This document shows positions 52,228 to 62,201 of a DNA stretch of 64,000 bases, piece after piece. Below the pieces are notes generated by a model, which was not told the origin of the DNA, did no database searches, and saw only the letters and a program-made list of their open reading frames with translations. The stretch is from Pithys albifrons albifrons. Taxonomy: Eukaryota; Chordata; Aves; Passeriformes; Thamnophilidae. The DNA lies in contig NC_092474.1 of the NCBI RefSeq assembly GCF_047495875.1, positions 11,346,501 through 11,410,500 on the forward strand, in the 5' to 3' direction. The translations under genes and the position numbers were made by a program. The first letter of the stretch is position 1. Each line of letters starts with the position of its first letter.

Positions 52228-54645
52228 CTGTGGCGGGGAAGAAAGATGAGACAGGTTAGGAGTGCAGGGCACGCTGCATCCCTGGTGGACACCGTCCCTT
52301 GGGAAGCTGGGAACCACCAATGGGGAGGCAGCAGCCCCGGTGTGGGGCTCAGCAAAGCCTGTTATTACTGTAGCGCCTGGGAATGTGTCAGGGATATTTC
52401 GAGCGGGCTCCTGGCCGGCCCGGCCCCCTGGGAGCTCTGTTTAATCTCCCCGGCAGATGTGTTTGACAGGATGTCACCCGCCGCTTGTGCCGCCCGGGCC
52501 TCTGCAAAGCAGGAGTAAATCCTGGCCGTGCCACAGCCACGTCAGCCGCGAGCCTTGCCCGTAAAAGGAGCCCGAGCGCCGAGCGGGAGGGAGCGCAGCG
52601 CTCGCCCAGCTTTCCCATGGGAGTTTGGGATACGCTGAGCTCCTTCAGGGTGGAAAAGCGAAGCTGAGTTGCTGCCAGTTGAGGAAACCCTTCCCATGCC
52701 CTGGGCTTTGCTGCCTCTCCCTGCTGTTAACCCCCTGCGGCCGAGGGGCTGCCCCCCGCATCGGCTGCCTCTGCACTCGCCTTTGCCGTTGTTGTTGCCA
52801 AAGTGAGCCACGGGTGAGTCAACGCGATAGCGATCTGACTGACATCATGGAGATAAACGGATGCACAGACATCCGCACACAGGGGTGAGCTCCCTGCGCT
52901 CCGGGGCTGGCGGTGCTTTCAGCCCGGCGTGCCCCGCTGCACCCCCGGGGTTGGCTCCTCGCACCCCAGCCCGCTCCAAACCCAGCCCTGGGCGTGGAGG
53001 AGACTGACAGAGCACCCTAAAAAAGGCCTTCTCCTTCCTCTCCCTCAGGAAATCAGTTTGTGGCCCGAACCAGCCAAACACGTGCTGCAGAAGAGCAGAT
53101 TTTGGGGTGAAAACAGTCCCTGCATGTGTGAGCTGGGGCGTGGGGACTGGCAAAGCTCAGCCAGACCAACCGGTACCTACTGGATTTTCTTGGTGAAGTT
53201 CTTCGAGACAATCCCTCCTTCCACCTGCTGCTCCTCGTGTTTGCCTGCAGGGAAGGGCAACACCCCACATCAGCACCTCACCAGCAGATTATGTTTCCCC
53301 CCAACAAATAGCAACAACAAAACTCAACAGCAAAGTTTTCCGAGCAGTTGTTTCCCTTCCCTTGTGCAAACCTTTCCTCTGGGGAGGGCTCAGGGAGCTT
53401 TTCCATGTGGGAAAGGCAATGCTGGAGACACTATAACCATATTTCCAGTAAGAAAATGGGGTCTCACAGGCTGCCAAGAGCTGGGGCTTAAGAAAATAAA
53501 AATACACAAATAATGAAACCTTTGGAGGTGGCAGCCTCCCCCCTGGCCCTGCTCCCCAGGCGGGTCTCCTCTCAACCGTGCTCTCAGGCTGGGTGCCCAC
53601 CTGGACCCTACTGGCCCGGGGTTTTCCCTCTGTGATGCTGTGAGCCCCAAATAAACACCTGGGGCTGTGCTGGGTGGCCGTCCCTGGGGACCCTGGCCTG
53701 GGAGACTCAGGGGCAGTGGAGGATGCCAGTGCCAGGCTAACAGGATGCTGAGAACACCTGTGGGCACCCCAAATTGCTGGATCCACTGTTCCCACCATTA
53801 GTTGACCTCTCAGGGACACACTTCTGACCGGCTCAGACCCAGGCTGGGGCTTTTACGGGTTGTGGAGCAGCTGCTCCCTTCTTCTCAGCCTCTCCCTCGG
53901 CCCCTTTAAAGGGAATCTCCCTCCGTGCCGCCCTCACCTCGCTATAATTAACCCAGCCAAGCTGGGGCCGCTCTTGGCTGCTCGCTGCAGGGTGCCGCCA
54001 GCCGGGCTGCAAAGCTGGGACATTTACCCCAAAGGACACGGATCCCTTTTCATTCTGGCAGCAAACCACCATGGCTTGTGCACCAGATCCCCCCATGGCA
54101 CCCCCGAACTGCCTGTGGAGCTGCCCCAAAGCCCCGGGGCAGTCCTCACCTGCTCCCCAGCACGAGGCGGCTGCTGCCGCCTTAAAATAAAGGGGATTTT
54201 GGCATTTTCTAGCAATTCCTTGAGCTGGCAGGACCAGCCGCTTTCCATGCCCCATCCTGCTCTCACCTGACACCTCGACGTAGCCGTCCTTGGTTTTGAC
54301 GGTCAACTCCTCGGGTTTGAAGCTGTGCACGTTGACACACACCTTCCAGGGCTCGCGGGGGAAGGGCGCAGGGCTGCGGCTCTCGGGGTACCCCCCGAAG
54401 TGGGTGCCGTAGCCGGGGGCCATGGCCGAGGGGCGGCCCATGCCAGCGCGGAGGGGGCCCGGCCAGGTGGTGGTGAGCCGGGGCCGAGCCCAGTCGGGCC
54501 AGTCCGCCGTCAGGTCCCCGGGGAAGGGCGACAAGCCGAAATCATCGTCCAGCAGGCGCGAGGTCAGGCCGGGCTCCCGGAAAGGGTCGCGGATGCTGCG
54601 CCGGCCGGGATAATGGCAGGAGAAGGGCAACTGGCTGTCGGCCAT
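52068..54645 (-). CDS. HSPB8: HSPB8, small heat shock protein B8 (HSP22), complete, 3 exons
   Basis: Coding exons are 54645-54267, 53244-53181 and 52227-52068 (379+64+160 nt), giving 200 codons plus TGA. The N-terminus begins [14 protein letters not shown] and contains LLDDDFG and DWPDW, as in mammalian HSPB8. The alpha-crystallin domain runs from about residue 96 ([17 protein letters not shown]) through [12 protein letters not shown] to [17 protein letters not shown] at about 173, and the protein ends SQEATCT. Human HSPB8 has 196 residues, so this one is four longer, all within the variable N-terminal region. Lys141 and Lys145 here correspond to human Lys137 and Lys141, the neuropathy hot spots; both are retained. 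In the family, HSPB8 is an ATP-independent cytosolic chaperone that pairs with BAG3, whose IPV motifs sit in the beta4-beta8 groove, and feeds clients to HSP70 and autophagy. The ATG at 54645 has G at -3 and G at +4, and an in-frame TGA lies upstream at 54699-54697, so the start is fixed. SRRM4 lies upstream on the same strand, as in mammals. Confidence 0.97.
53181..53244 (-). other. HSPB8: HSPB8 coding exon 2 (64 nt)
   Basis: The acceptor CCCTGCAG|GC and donor ATCCA|GTAGGT bound a 64-nt exon encoding [20 protein letters not shown] and the following IQ, residues 127-148 shared with its neighbours. It is too short to stand out as an open reading frame. The phases (1 in, 2 out) fit exons 1 and 3 exactly. 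It contains the lysines matching human Lys137 and Lys141. Confidence 0.96.
54267..54645 (-). other. HSPB8: HSPB8 coding exon 1
   Basis: This exon encodes residues 1-126 and the first base of codon 127. The donor reads TCAG|GTGAGA on the minus strand. The exon holds the whole disordered N-terminal arm and the first strands of the alpha-crystallin domain, and it is the most CpG-rich exon of the gene. Reading through the donor gives a longer open frame down to 53833, but that is intron. Confidence 0.96.
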
Positions 54646-54950
54646 GCCTGCCTTCGGAGCGGTCTGAGCGTGGCCCTGGGGCTCTCCCACGAAGCCTCAG
54701 CCTCTGCGGGGCTGCTCCTGGCTGAGAACTTCCCCCGGGAGCCTGTGCCGGAGGAGACGCATCCACCCCAGGTGGGACGCGGGTGCGCGGGGACGGTGCC
54801 TCCTTCCCGGCACCAGGTGAAGGACGATGCGAAAATCAATTGAAGCTGAATCACCGGGAGCTGAAAGAGCGCAGGAAGGACGGAGGGAGCTCTGTGGCCG
54901 TGAGAAAACGCTTCCTGTCTGGCTGCGATCCCAGGACCGGGGAGTGGGAA
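54275..54950. other. CpG-rich block over HSPB8 exon 1 and leader
   Basis: CpG dinucleotides are dense from the first exon into the leader, in contrast with the introns and downstream flank. This is usual for a vertebrate promoter-proximal CpG island. The limits are judged by eye. Confidence 0.5.
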
Positions 54951-55120
54951 ATAAAACTTCTTGTCAGGAGAGGGGAAAAAAATAGTAAAACCAAATATCC
55001 CGAGACTGAAAAGCTTCTCTCTTCTTTCTCACTCCCCGGCACTTTATGTGCAACTTTCCCTGCTGCTCCCGACTGGGAGCTGCAATAAATGCCTCAACTT
55101 GCAGCCCAGAAACTTCTCTA
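54646..55120 (-). other. HSPB8: HSPB8 5' untranslated region (start approximate)
   Basis: The region lies between the start codon and the predicted transcription start about 30 nt below the TATA box at 55152. It is about 475 nt, apparently unspliced, and contains a single AUG (54762) that opens a short uORF. If the weaker CATAAA at 55048-55042 is used instead, the leader is about 100 nt shorter. Confidence 0.55.
54697..54762 (-). CDS. uORF in the HSPB8 leader, 21 codons
   Basis: ATG at 54762-54760 opens MRLLRHRLPGEVLSQEQPRR followed by G and TGA at 54699-54697, 51 nt before the HSPB8 ATG and in the same frame. Its start context is weak (T at -3, C at +4). No other ATG occurs on this strand between 54763 and about 55,115, so it would be the first AUG of the mRNA. 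Whether it is translated cannot be told from the sequence. The peptide is arginine-rich and not recognised. Confidence 0.45.
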   Translation of the reverse strand: MRLLRHRLPGEVLSQEQPRRG

Positions 55121-55127
55121 ACCTTCC
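55108..55127 (-). promoter_or_regulatory. HSPB8: Heat shock element at the HSPB8 promoter
   Basis: On the minus strand four contiguous 5-bp units read GGAAG GTTAG AGAAG TTTCT. This is the alternating nGAAn/nTTCn pattern bound by HSF trimers, with one base off in the second unit (TTA instead of TTC). The site lies about 20 nt below the TATA box, so it overlaps the predicted start. It would sit at about -100 if the CATAAAG at 55048-55042 is the functional TATA. Confidence 0.6.
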
Positions 55128-55144
55128 AGCCGTTGGGCGAGCAC

Positions 55145-55152
55145 TATTTATA
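55145..55152 (-). promoter_or_regulatory. HSPB8: HSPB8 TATA box (TATAAATA)
   Basis: The minus strand reads CCATATAAATAGTGC, a full match to the TATA consensus, about 500 nt upstream of the HSPB8 ATG. It predicts a start near 55,120. A weaker alternative, CATAAAG, lies at 55048-55042. Confidence 0.7.
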
Positions 55153-55391
55153 TGGATTTGGGAGGAGGGGGGTGGTGTGTTTTGCAAGTCCTGCCCTGTC
55201 AGCCGAGTATTTTGGAGAGGATGAAACAGCCGCGGAGAATCCGGGCAGTGGCAGCTGACCACTCCTGCCAGCCCGAGGATCCCGGCAGCGCTGGGGGCAC
55301 TGCGCTCCGGCAGCTGCCCCGGCCCCCGCTGCCCCCTCCTGTCGCCCTGCCTGCCCAAAATAGCCCGGGCTGGCTTCTTTCACCCCAGTGT

Positions 55392-55407
55392 CACCTGTTA
55401 AAAATAC
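55392..55407 (-). promoter_or_regulatory. E-box next to a MEF2-like site upstream of HSPB8
   Basis: On the minus strand GTATTTTTAA is followed directly by CAGGTG. The first is one base from the MEF2 consensus; the second is a CANNTG E-box. The pair lies about 240 nt upstream of the TATA box. Paired E-box and MEF2 sites are typical of muscle promoters, and HSPB8 is muscle-expressed. The functional role is inferred. Confidence 0.3.
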
Positions 55408-55689
55408 CTTGGTGGGGCTGACCAAGCTGTTTCTCTCACTGTAAAGACACGTGTCCCCACACAACCGAGTACCACTGTACTGAGAAATGGGTCACCGGTG
55501 GCACCCCCAACACAGCACAGTGGGGGCGGTGGGACCCCATGGGTATGTGTTTGGGGGATGTGGGGCAGGGGACAGGATGACCCTGCCCAGCACTGCTTCC
55601 TTGGCAACCTTCACCTGTTGAGCCCAGAGAAATGTCCCCTAACTGTGGGAAGGAGAGGGACCCCGGGAATCAGGCAGGGTCCTCACGGC

Positions 55690-55930
55690 GCTGCTCAGTA
55701 CCTGCCTCTCCTCGCCCCGGCCCTGCCGCAATCACGGTGCGGGCAGGGCGAGGCGCTAATCACAGCCGCGGCCGGCTAATTACAGGGCAGCGGCGGGCTC
55801 GGGCCGCGCGGTGGAAAGAGGCGCGGTGGCACTGCCGGGGGAGCTGCCAGCGAGCATCCACCCGGGAGACACAGCCCCAGACGGGCGGCGTGCAGGGGGT
55901 ACCGCTGGCAACGAGGGATACCCCGTGGAG
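55690..55930. promoter_or_regulatory. CpG-rich block upstream of HSPB8 with TAAT motifs
   Basis: This block is very dense in CpG (CGCGG, GCCGCGGCCGG, GGGCCGCGCGG) and contains GGCGCTAATCAC and GGCTAATTACAGG 30 bp apart. It is about 550 bp upstream of the HSPB8 TATA box, with no open frame that looks coding. It could be an island shore, an enhancer or an unannotated start site. Confidence 0.4.
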
Positions 55931-57298
55931 GGGATCCAGGCAACGCTCCGGTGGGCAATGAGTTGTGCTGGAGGATGGGATGTGATCAATCAGGGTCGTG
56001 TTGGATACGGAACCACTTCCTCATGCCGCATCCTGGCTCTGCCTCATGCTCCTTCTCTCCAGCATCTGCAATTTTTCTAATGGACTTGATGGAACTAATT
56101 GCAGCAGGAAGGTTTTAATGCGGTGCAGGCCGTGCAGAGATTCAGACGCTGGTCATTCAATGGCATTAATGACGCTGCACCGACGTGACATCACTGGTGG
56201 GGAGGGAGCTGCCTCTCCTTGACCAGGGCAGGGCTGCCCCCCCCAATACATGGAGGCAGCTGGGTATCACAGGGGTCTCCCTGGGGTCCAAGGGGAATGC
56301 CTGGAGATGCCTGGGGAGGTCCCAGGTGCCAGCTAAGCACCCTTGGGACAGGGAGGCAGCTGCCAGCAGAGGAGCTGAGCATCCTCCTCCATGCCCTTCT
56401 CCTGCCCAGCCGCCCCTGCCTGGTTGGGGGCTCCTGCTGCCCAGGGGTGACAATAATAAGGTGTCTTGGGGGACATTGCCATACCCTGAGCCTGAGTTGA
56501 GCTGAGCACCTCTCACCTTGGCTGGGGAAAAGGGTCACTCCAGCACTGAGCTCTGCACTTGCTTGGACAAACACTGGCACAATGGGAGAGGGGGCAAGGT
56601 TTCAGGCAGCCCCATAATCCTACTGCGTTTCCAGGAGCCTCACAACATCCCCAGTCCTACGTTTTTCCTACATAGCCCCAGGCCATTCTCCCTCCCCAGC
56701 CAGGAATTCTCCCTGTCGCCTTGTTCATCTCGATTAGTCACACATCCTCTTCTGCTCTCTCTCACCCTCTCTGGGCCGTCCCAATTTAGCTCCTGTTGTC
56801 ACTACAAACTGCCTCCCGCTGCTGAGCCACCTCACGACATCAGTTCTGGGAAGCATAAAGTGCCCTTGCAGCCTCAGTCCTCTGAGTGACCAGGGGATGC
56901 TGCCCCATGTCCCCACAATCCATCTGTGCCACAGCCAGACCTTTCCTGGGTGCCCATCTGAGCTCTACTGTGGACAACAATGACCTCCATGGAGACATAG
57001 ATGGATTTCTGGCTTGGACTCCTAGTGCCTGACCAGGGTAGGGGGAGCCAAAGTGCCTGGCAAAGGGCAGCAGAAGCCTGGCCTGGCAGGGAAAGGAGAG
57101 CTGCCAGAAATATTAGTCCACAAGTTTTTTTGCTTCAGCCAGTGCCCTGAGGAGCCAGTCCTTGGCAGCTGGGAGTGGAGGCACATGCCCTTCTCTGCAG
57201 AGCAGCTGAAACAACCCAAAATATCCCACCGCACACAGTTGGATCCAAAAGGAACATGACAAACAGGGCTGTGATGCAAAGGAAATACTGTCCGAACC

Positions 57299-57304
57299 TT
57301 TATT
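57299..57304 (-). terminator. SRRM4: Candidate distal SRRM4 poly(A) signal
   Basis: The minus strand reads CCAATAAAGGTTCGG. About 35-45 nt downstream lies a U/GU-rich stretch (CTGTTTGTCATGTT). It is the last canonical signal on this strand before the GC-rich flank of HSPB8. Confidence 0.45.
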
Positions 57305-57710
57305 GGAACCTTTTGCTAACCAGGCTAACAACTCAAACACCCAGGAAGACTAAAGGATACAGAACACATGTCGATGGAGAGCAAGGGGAGCTTTACAATG
57401 AACTCAAACGAACAGATGCGCCGGTGTAGTTTGCTGTGGAATCAACCAACAGGCGAGAAAACAGAGACACCGATTCCCTTGTGGCTTTTCCACATCTTGA
57501 CTTTTGTTCTAAATCTTCTCATTTCCTGGGTTTCAAAGGTGGAGAGCTGCCCTGGGCTGGTGAGGTTCAAGGTGTTGTTCTCTAGGCAGTGGTCCAAAAG
57601 TTGGGATGCTTGGCCATGATGCTGTTGCTGTAACAGCAGATGTACCGGTGCTTTGGAGACCCTCCCGGTCATGTGCAAACTTCCAGGTAGCAGCAGAGTC
57701 ATGAGAATTA

Positions 57711-57716
57711 TTTATT
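57711..57716 (-). terminator. SRRM4: Candidate proximal SRRM4 poly(A) signal
   Basis: The minus strand reads AGAGAATAAATAATTC. It lies about 410 nt before the distal signal, so the two could give alternative 3' ends. The downstream GU-rich element is less clear here. Confidence 0.35.
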
Positions 57717-58679
57717 CTCTGGCAAAGAGGTAATAAAACCCCATTGGACACTAAAGGGCAAAGTGTTCACTTAGGCACCTGAATCCATCCCTTTCTCAGA
57801 CCAATATCCCAATATCCTCAGGCTGAGCATCCGGCAGCTCCCAGCAGCTCCCTGGGAACAGCCCAGCACTGGGCATTCCTTCCAATGCCAGAGCCATGTC
57901 CACACTCCACCACCACAGGCATCTCTGCCCATGGAGCACAAACATCTCCCACTTGGGTAAAGAGGACAATGTCTGCAGTGTCAGTGGAGTGACACTGGGG
58001 CAGGTTGTGATTTTTTAGCACATCTCATGCTCTTTTCAAAGCTGGGAGGGGATGCCTGCAGCAAGCTCTGCTCATGGTGGAGACAACAGGAGAGACCTCC
58101 CCAGTCCTGCCCTAACCACCTTTCCTGAGCTCCCATCTAGGCAAAGCTACTGGTTCTGGCAAAAAGCTCGGGGAAGGGGGAAAAGCAGGACATGGCACAA
58201 AGGCCTCAGGATGGGGCAGGGTGGACATCCTTCTTTCCTCATAGAGACCATGGCCAGTTACTTCAACCTTATCCCCTTCCTCATCATTGATGCAAGGGTG
58301 ACAAGTGTCTCCCTCCCTCAGAGGGAAGAGAGGACCAGCAGTAGGAGATCAGAGATCTCCAGGGATCTCTGGTGATCCAAGCAGCCCTATGCCACATGGC
58401 AGAGGAAGAGGAGTAGGGTTATTCCTCCACCAGAGCTGGCCTGTCACCTCTGAAGGCCCTGCACCTTTCCAGGGGGATGTGATTTGTCAACAGAAGCTGG
58501 TCCAAGGAGATGGAGAGTTTTCCCCTGCCTTGCCCGTCTCCATCACAATGAGGTTCTTCCCTAAATGACTGGTGGTGAGGTCCAAATGAGCCCAATTTGT
58601 CCGTCTCTCTCCAACATACATGGCAACACCTCAAAGGCTCCTCCTTCATGGACCCAATGGCATGGCCCAAATAGCTTTT

Positions 58680-58722
58680 TTAAATTAATGCTCAATAAAT
58701 AGAAGAAATAAATATTAAATAG
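58680..58722 (-). promoter_or_regulatory. AU-rich element cluster
   Basis: The sense strand has TATTTATTTC and CTATTTATTG within 43 nt in an AT-only setting. Both contain the ATTTA core used by ELAV/Hu and decay factors. It counts only if the 3'UTR assignment holds. Confidence 0.4.
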
Positions 58723-59306
58723 AGGCCAAGTCCTCTCAGCCTGTTCAATATATGTACAATGCATAGCAAAATAACAGTGATTGGCTGTTGCAGACAAGTT
58801 TGGTACAAATTCAGTCCCCAAAACAAGAAAAAACATTGAGAAAGTTGCAGTCAACATAAAGCAGAGTTCAGCTGAGTGCTGTAAGCCATGAAGAAAAGAA
58901 CAGAGCAGAAACAGTACTTTGAAACATCCCTTATCTTTGCTTCCCAGCGTTTTCCTGATGCTGTGGCCAGCCCTGGACGTCCCTTGTGTGTCTGATCACA
59001 TGTGAGCAGCAATTCATCAACACCAAAATGACCAAGATGCTTTTCCAACAGATGAACCTGCTGTTTGCAGAGAACACCTGCAGCAATCTGAGATGCTGGA
59101 TGCAGAACAAAAATCCATAAAAGCAACAAATGAGAGAAACAACATTAAAAAAAAAAAGCACTGGCAAAAGGCACAGAGACAGAAAAGCTCATGGGCTTCA
59201 CACAAACCCACAGAAACCCCAGTTGTCCATTGACAGGGAGGGTGACGTTCCAGGTTGTACTAAAAATCTTAAGTTACAAAATAAATATAATGACCAAGGG
59301 AAACTC

Positions 59307-59350
59307 ACATGTATATGCACATGTGCACATACATACATACACACACACAG
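59307..59350. repeat. CA/TACA microsatellite
   Basis: ACATACATACATACACACACACAG preceded by a TGCACATGTGCA palindrome (about 59,316-59,328). On the SRRM4-sense strand it is a UG-rich tract of the kind bound by CELF proteins or TDP-43. Confidence 0.7.
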
Positions 59351-59996
59351 ACTTGGTCAGGTCCATCACCAGACACCGGATTTTGCAAGGACCTCCCACA
59401 GGGATCACTCTCTCACAGTCTCATTTCTTCAGTTTTCCCATGGGTGGGTCACTGTGCAGGGATAAACACGGCAGGGGAGTCCTGGCGACGGCATCCTCCC
59501 AGGGAAAGCAGCAGTGCCTCTGTGGAGCACTCTGGTTTCGGGTTGTGCCCTGGCTGTGGAGCCAAGGGAAACAGCACAGCGGCCAACTGGCACCCAGCCC
59601 ATGTGAGCACGGACCGGGAGAGGCTTCCCCTCGCAGCACTGTGAACACCCCGGGGCTCAGCCGGCCAGCAGACCCTGGCCATCACCTCTGACAGGTCCTA
59701 GACCTGTCTCTGTGGTCACATCCATCATTCCTGCACAAACCTAATGAGAAACACCAGTTTTTAAGATGAAAACACACAGCTCTGCGCTCTGTCCCGCTGT
59801 CTGCCATGCGCTGTCCACCCTGCTCCGGAGAGCACAAAGGGACATGTTGGCAGCAGGAGTGACTGTCACTCCTCCAGCCACCAAGAGGGGCCAGAGCTGT
59901 AAACCTTTACACGAGACCGGCAGCATGGATACATTCAAACAAACAAACACACAAACAGATCAGAAAATAACTTAACGTTCTTAAAAAAAAAAAAGG

Positions 59997-60008
59997 AATA
60001 AATAAATA
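59997..60008 (-). promoter_or_regulatory. AU-rich element, TATTTATTTATT
   Basis: The plus strand reads AATAAATAAATA; the SRRM4-sense strand therefore has two overlapping ATTTA pentamers. An adjacent A-run on the plus strand (59,982-59,994) is U-rich in the sense strand. Role inferred. Confidence 0.4.
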
Positions 60009-60060
60009 CTGGTAATTGTGACCACCTGCATCCATTCTGACATACAATTAAAAATAGAAT

Positions 60061-60088
60061 AATAATAATAAATAAATAAATAAATAAT
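60061..60088 (-). repeat. (TTTA)n / (TTA)n microsatellite forming an AU-rich element
   Basis: The plus strand has AAT units followed by four AAAT units. On the SRRM4-sense strand this gives overlapping ATTTA pentamers (ATTTATTTATTTATTTA), the layout of a class II AU-rich mRNA decay element. Length polymorphism is likely. Confidence 0.7.
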
Positions 60089-62189
60089 TTAAGAGGTTTA
60101 CTCCAACACAAGTCTGCTTGGGAAACCCCAGGAGGGTTTAGCTGCCATGGACTGTACAGGCAGATGCAGTCCTTGAAACATGGATCAGCTGGACTGGTGT
60201 GAGAGCCCTGTGCAACCCTTGGGGTCATCTCCTGTCCCACAGTGGGTGGATGCTGCTGATCCTGGTGTGGTGCTTCCATCCTCTGACCCCAGCCACGGTG
60301 TGTGTTTGGTATTTACACCAGTTTCACAAAGTCCCTCTTCTTTTCCTTCTCAGTTTTGGATCTCCAGGCTCACTGCTTCCTTCCTACAGCTGCTCGTGTG
60401 CATTATGGGGTGCTAAGGAGCACCTGAAACACCTGCTCCTGAAACACTGGTAGAGCTGGATAGACCTGGGCTCCCATCACTGCCTTTGGATCTTTCCAGG
60501 GAGCAGAAAGACAGGGCATCTCAGTGTCAGCCTGGGAGAGACTCTTTGGGGAAGAAGTGTGAGGTTTTCAGCCCTTCTGAGAGCAAGTTCACTGCAGAGG
60601 GTGGACAAGGAGCTGCTGTCAGGGCCAGCACAGGAGGGAAGGCAGTGCAAGACTGCAAGAACACCCTGCCTTTGACCCCTTAACCAGAGCCCTGGAGCAT
60701 TTCCTCAGCCCTACAAAGAATGCTTCTCTCTGTATGTCCTAGAAAGAGTCATCCCAGGAGACAGACATGTCCCCACCAATCCACCAGCCATACGAGTGCT
60801 CAGCTCTCTACCTCAGCCATCCTCATCATCACATTACCTGCAGAGAGCAAGGCTGGGGATGAGGGTCTGGGAGAAAGGAGGACTTTGGGTGTTGAAGGAA
60901 CAGGACGGGGGGACCAGCAGTAGGAAGGATACTAGGAAGGAGACTCCTGGCATCAAACTTCCCCTTGTACCACGCAGGTGGAATTCCAGCCTGCGCTACT
61001 GTACTTTCCAACAGGTAACAGGTTTATAGCTTGCTGAAGCGATCATCCAGCTCCACCACACCTCGTGGCACTTGGCCTTCCTCCACTTGCTGCTTTGGCC
61101 CTCTTCCTGTTGCCAGCAGCACTGGGGGGACTGTTAGTAACTCCTTAGATGGGGAGGGTGGCATTCCTTTCTACCCCCTCTCCTCCTCCCGCAGATGGTG
61201 GCTCCATTCAGCCCTTTTCTGTGACACTTAAACAACACACCTCCTTGACTCATTAAGCCCAAACTCGTTAATAATCAGGCAGGATGGAAGGGGAGGGGAT
61301 GGAAAAAGGGAGGGAGGGAAGTCTTAAGCCCAAATTAGCGTCTCTAAGCACCCAGGTGTTGTAAGAGAAATAAACTCCTCAGCACCAGCTCAGCCTGTGC
61401 TGGGAGAAGCCTTTGTTACCCAGCAAAACACAGTAATTGCGCAGGCAGCTGGGCTGGCAGGGAGACAAAACCCCAGGGCCCAGGGAGGCTGGGCAGGCAG
61501 GGCCCTCCTGCCGCTGCCTGCGGCTCCCTGGAGAAACAGGCAATTAGTGGGGGCCCTTCCTGTCCCCCTGCACTGCTCTGGCCTCCCAGTGACAAACTGG
61601 GGCACAAGTAAATCCTGCTGCAGCCTGGCACCAGCAGTGCTGTGCTGCTGGTCCTGCCTCAGGGCAGCCTGAGGGGCTCAAGGAGAAATGAATTCCTGAA
61701 ATCCTGCTTAAAATTGCTGCCTGTTTCTAGGAAGGGGAATTGGGGTGCCCTGGATCATGCAATGCCCTTTTTTTTTAACCCTGTGTGCTCTCACTGCACT
61801 GCACTGCCAGGTCATCTCCAGACCTCCCTATGGTTCCACTCCAAGGACAACACTCCCTTTAGAAAAACCTGAACCCAAACTGCATGAGATTTCCTCTGAG
61901 AAGGGAACGACATGGCCCTGGTCTCCCATGCCACGGCCTGGCCCTCAGAGTGCAGCATGGCACCAGCTCCCTTCTGCCTTGTACCCCACCAGCCCCATGT
62001 CTGCTTCAGACCTCAGCAGGTTGTTTGCAAGCAAGTCAGCACTGGGGGTTAAAACAGCCCTGCAAAAGGTGTGGCTGCTTGGTAGGAAAGGCCAGGAGAA
62101 AGGGCAAACAGCCTTTTTTTCTTTTCCCCAGGAATTACATCAGGAGGGATTTCTAGCCTTCTATTTATAGCAGGGACTGGCTGAGCGGC

Positions 62190-62201
62190 AATAAATAAAT
62201 A
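62190..62201 (-). promoter_or_regulatory. AU-rich element, TATTTATTTATT
   Basis: Same motif as at 59,997-60,008, here about 540 nt after the SRRM4 stop. Thirty bases away on the plus strand is CTATTTATAG (62,161-62,170), which matches the MEF2 consensus. Confidence 0.4.

Larger units (their letters stand above)
55153..57270. other. Intergenic DNA between SRRM4 3' end and HSPB8 promoter
   Basis: About 2 kb. Apart from the regulatory motifs and CpG-rich block listed separately, no gene is seen. At 56,080-56,190 an AT-richer stretch with TTCTAATGG, AACTAATTGC and GGCATTAATGACG, ending ACGTGACATCAC (a CRE-like motif), stands out as a possible conserved element. Confidence 0.5.

Noticed and set aside
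53833..54690. A longer continuous HSPB8 reading with a 15-residue N-terminal extension
   Set aside because: The upstream start is GTG, which would not serve here, and the C-terminal part runs through the donor into intron 1. The ATG at 54645 with its strong context, plus the three-exon join, explains the gene fully.
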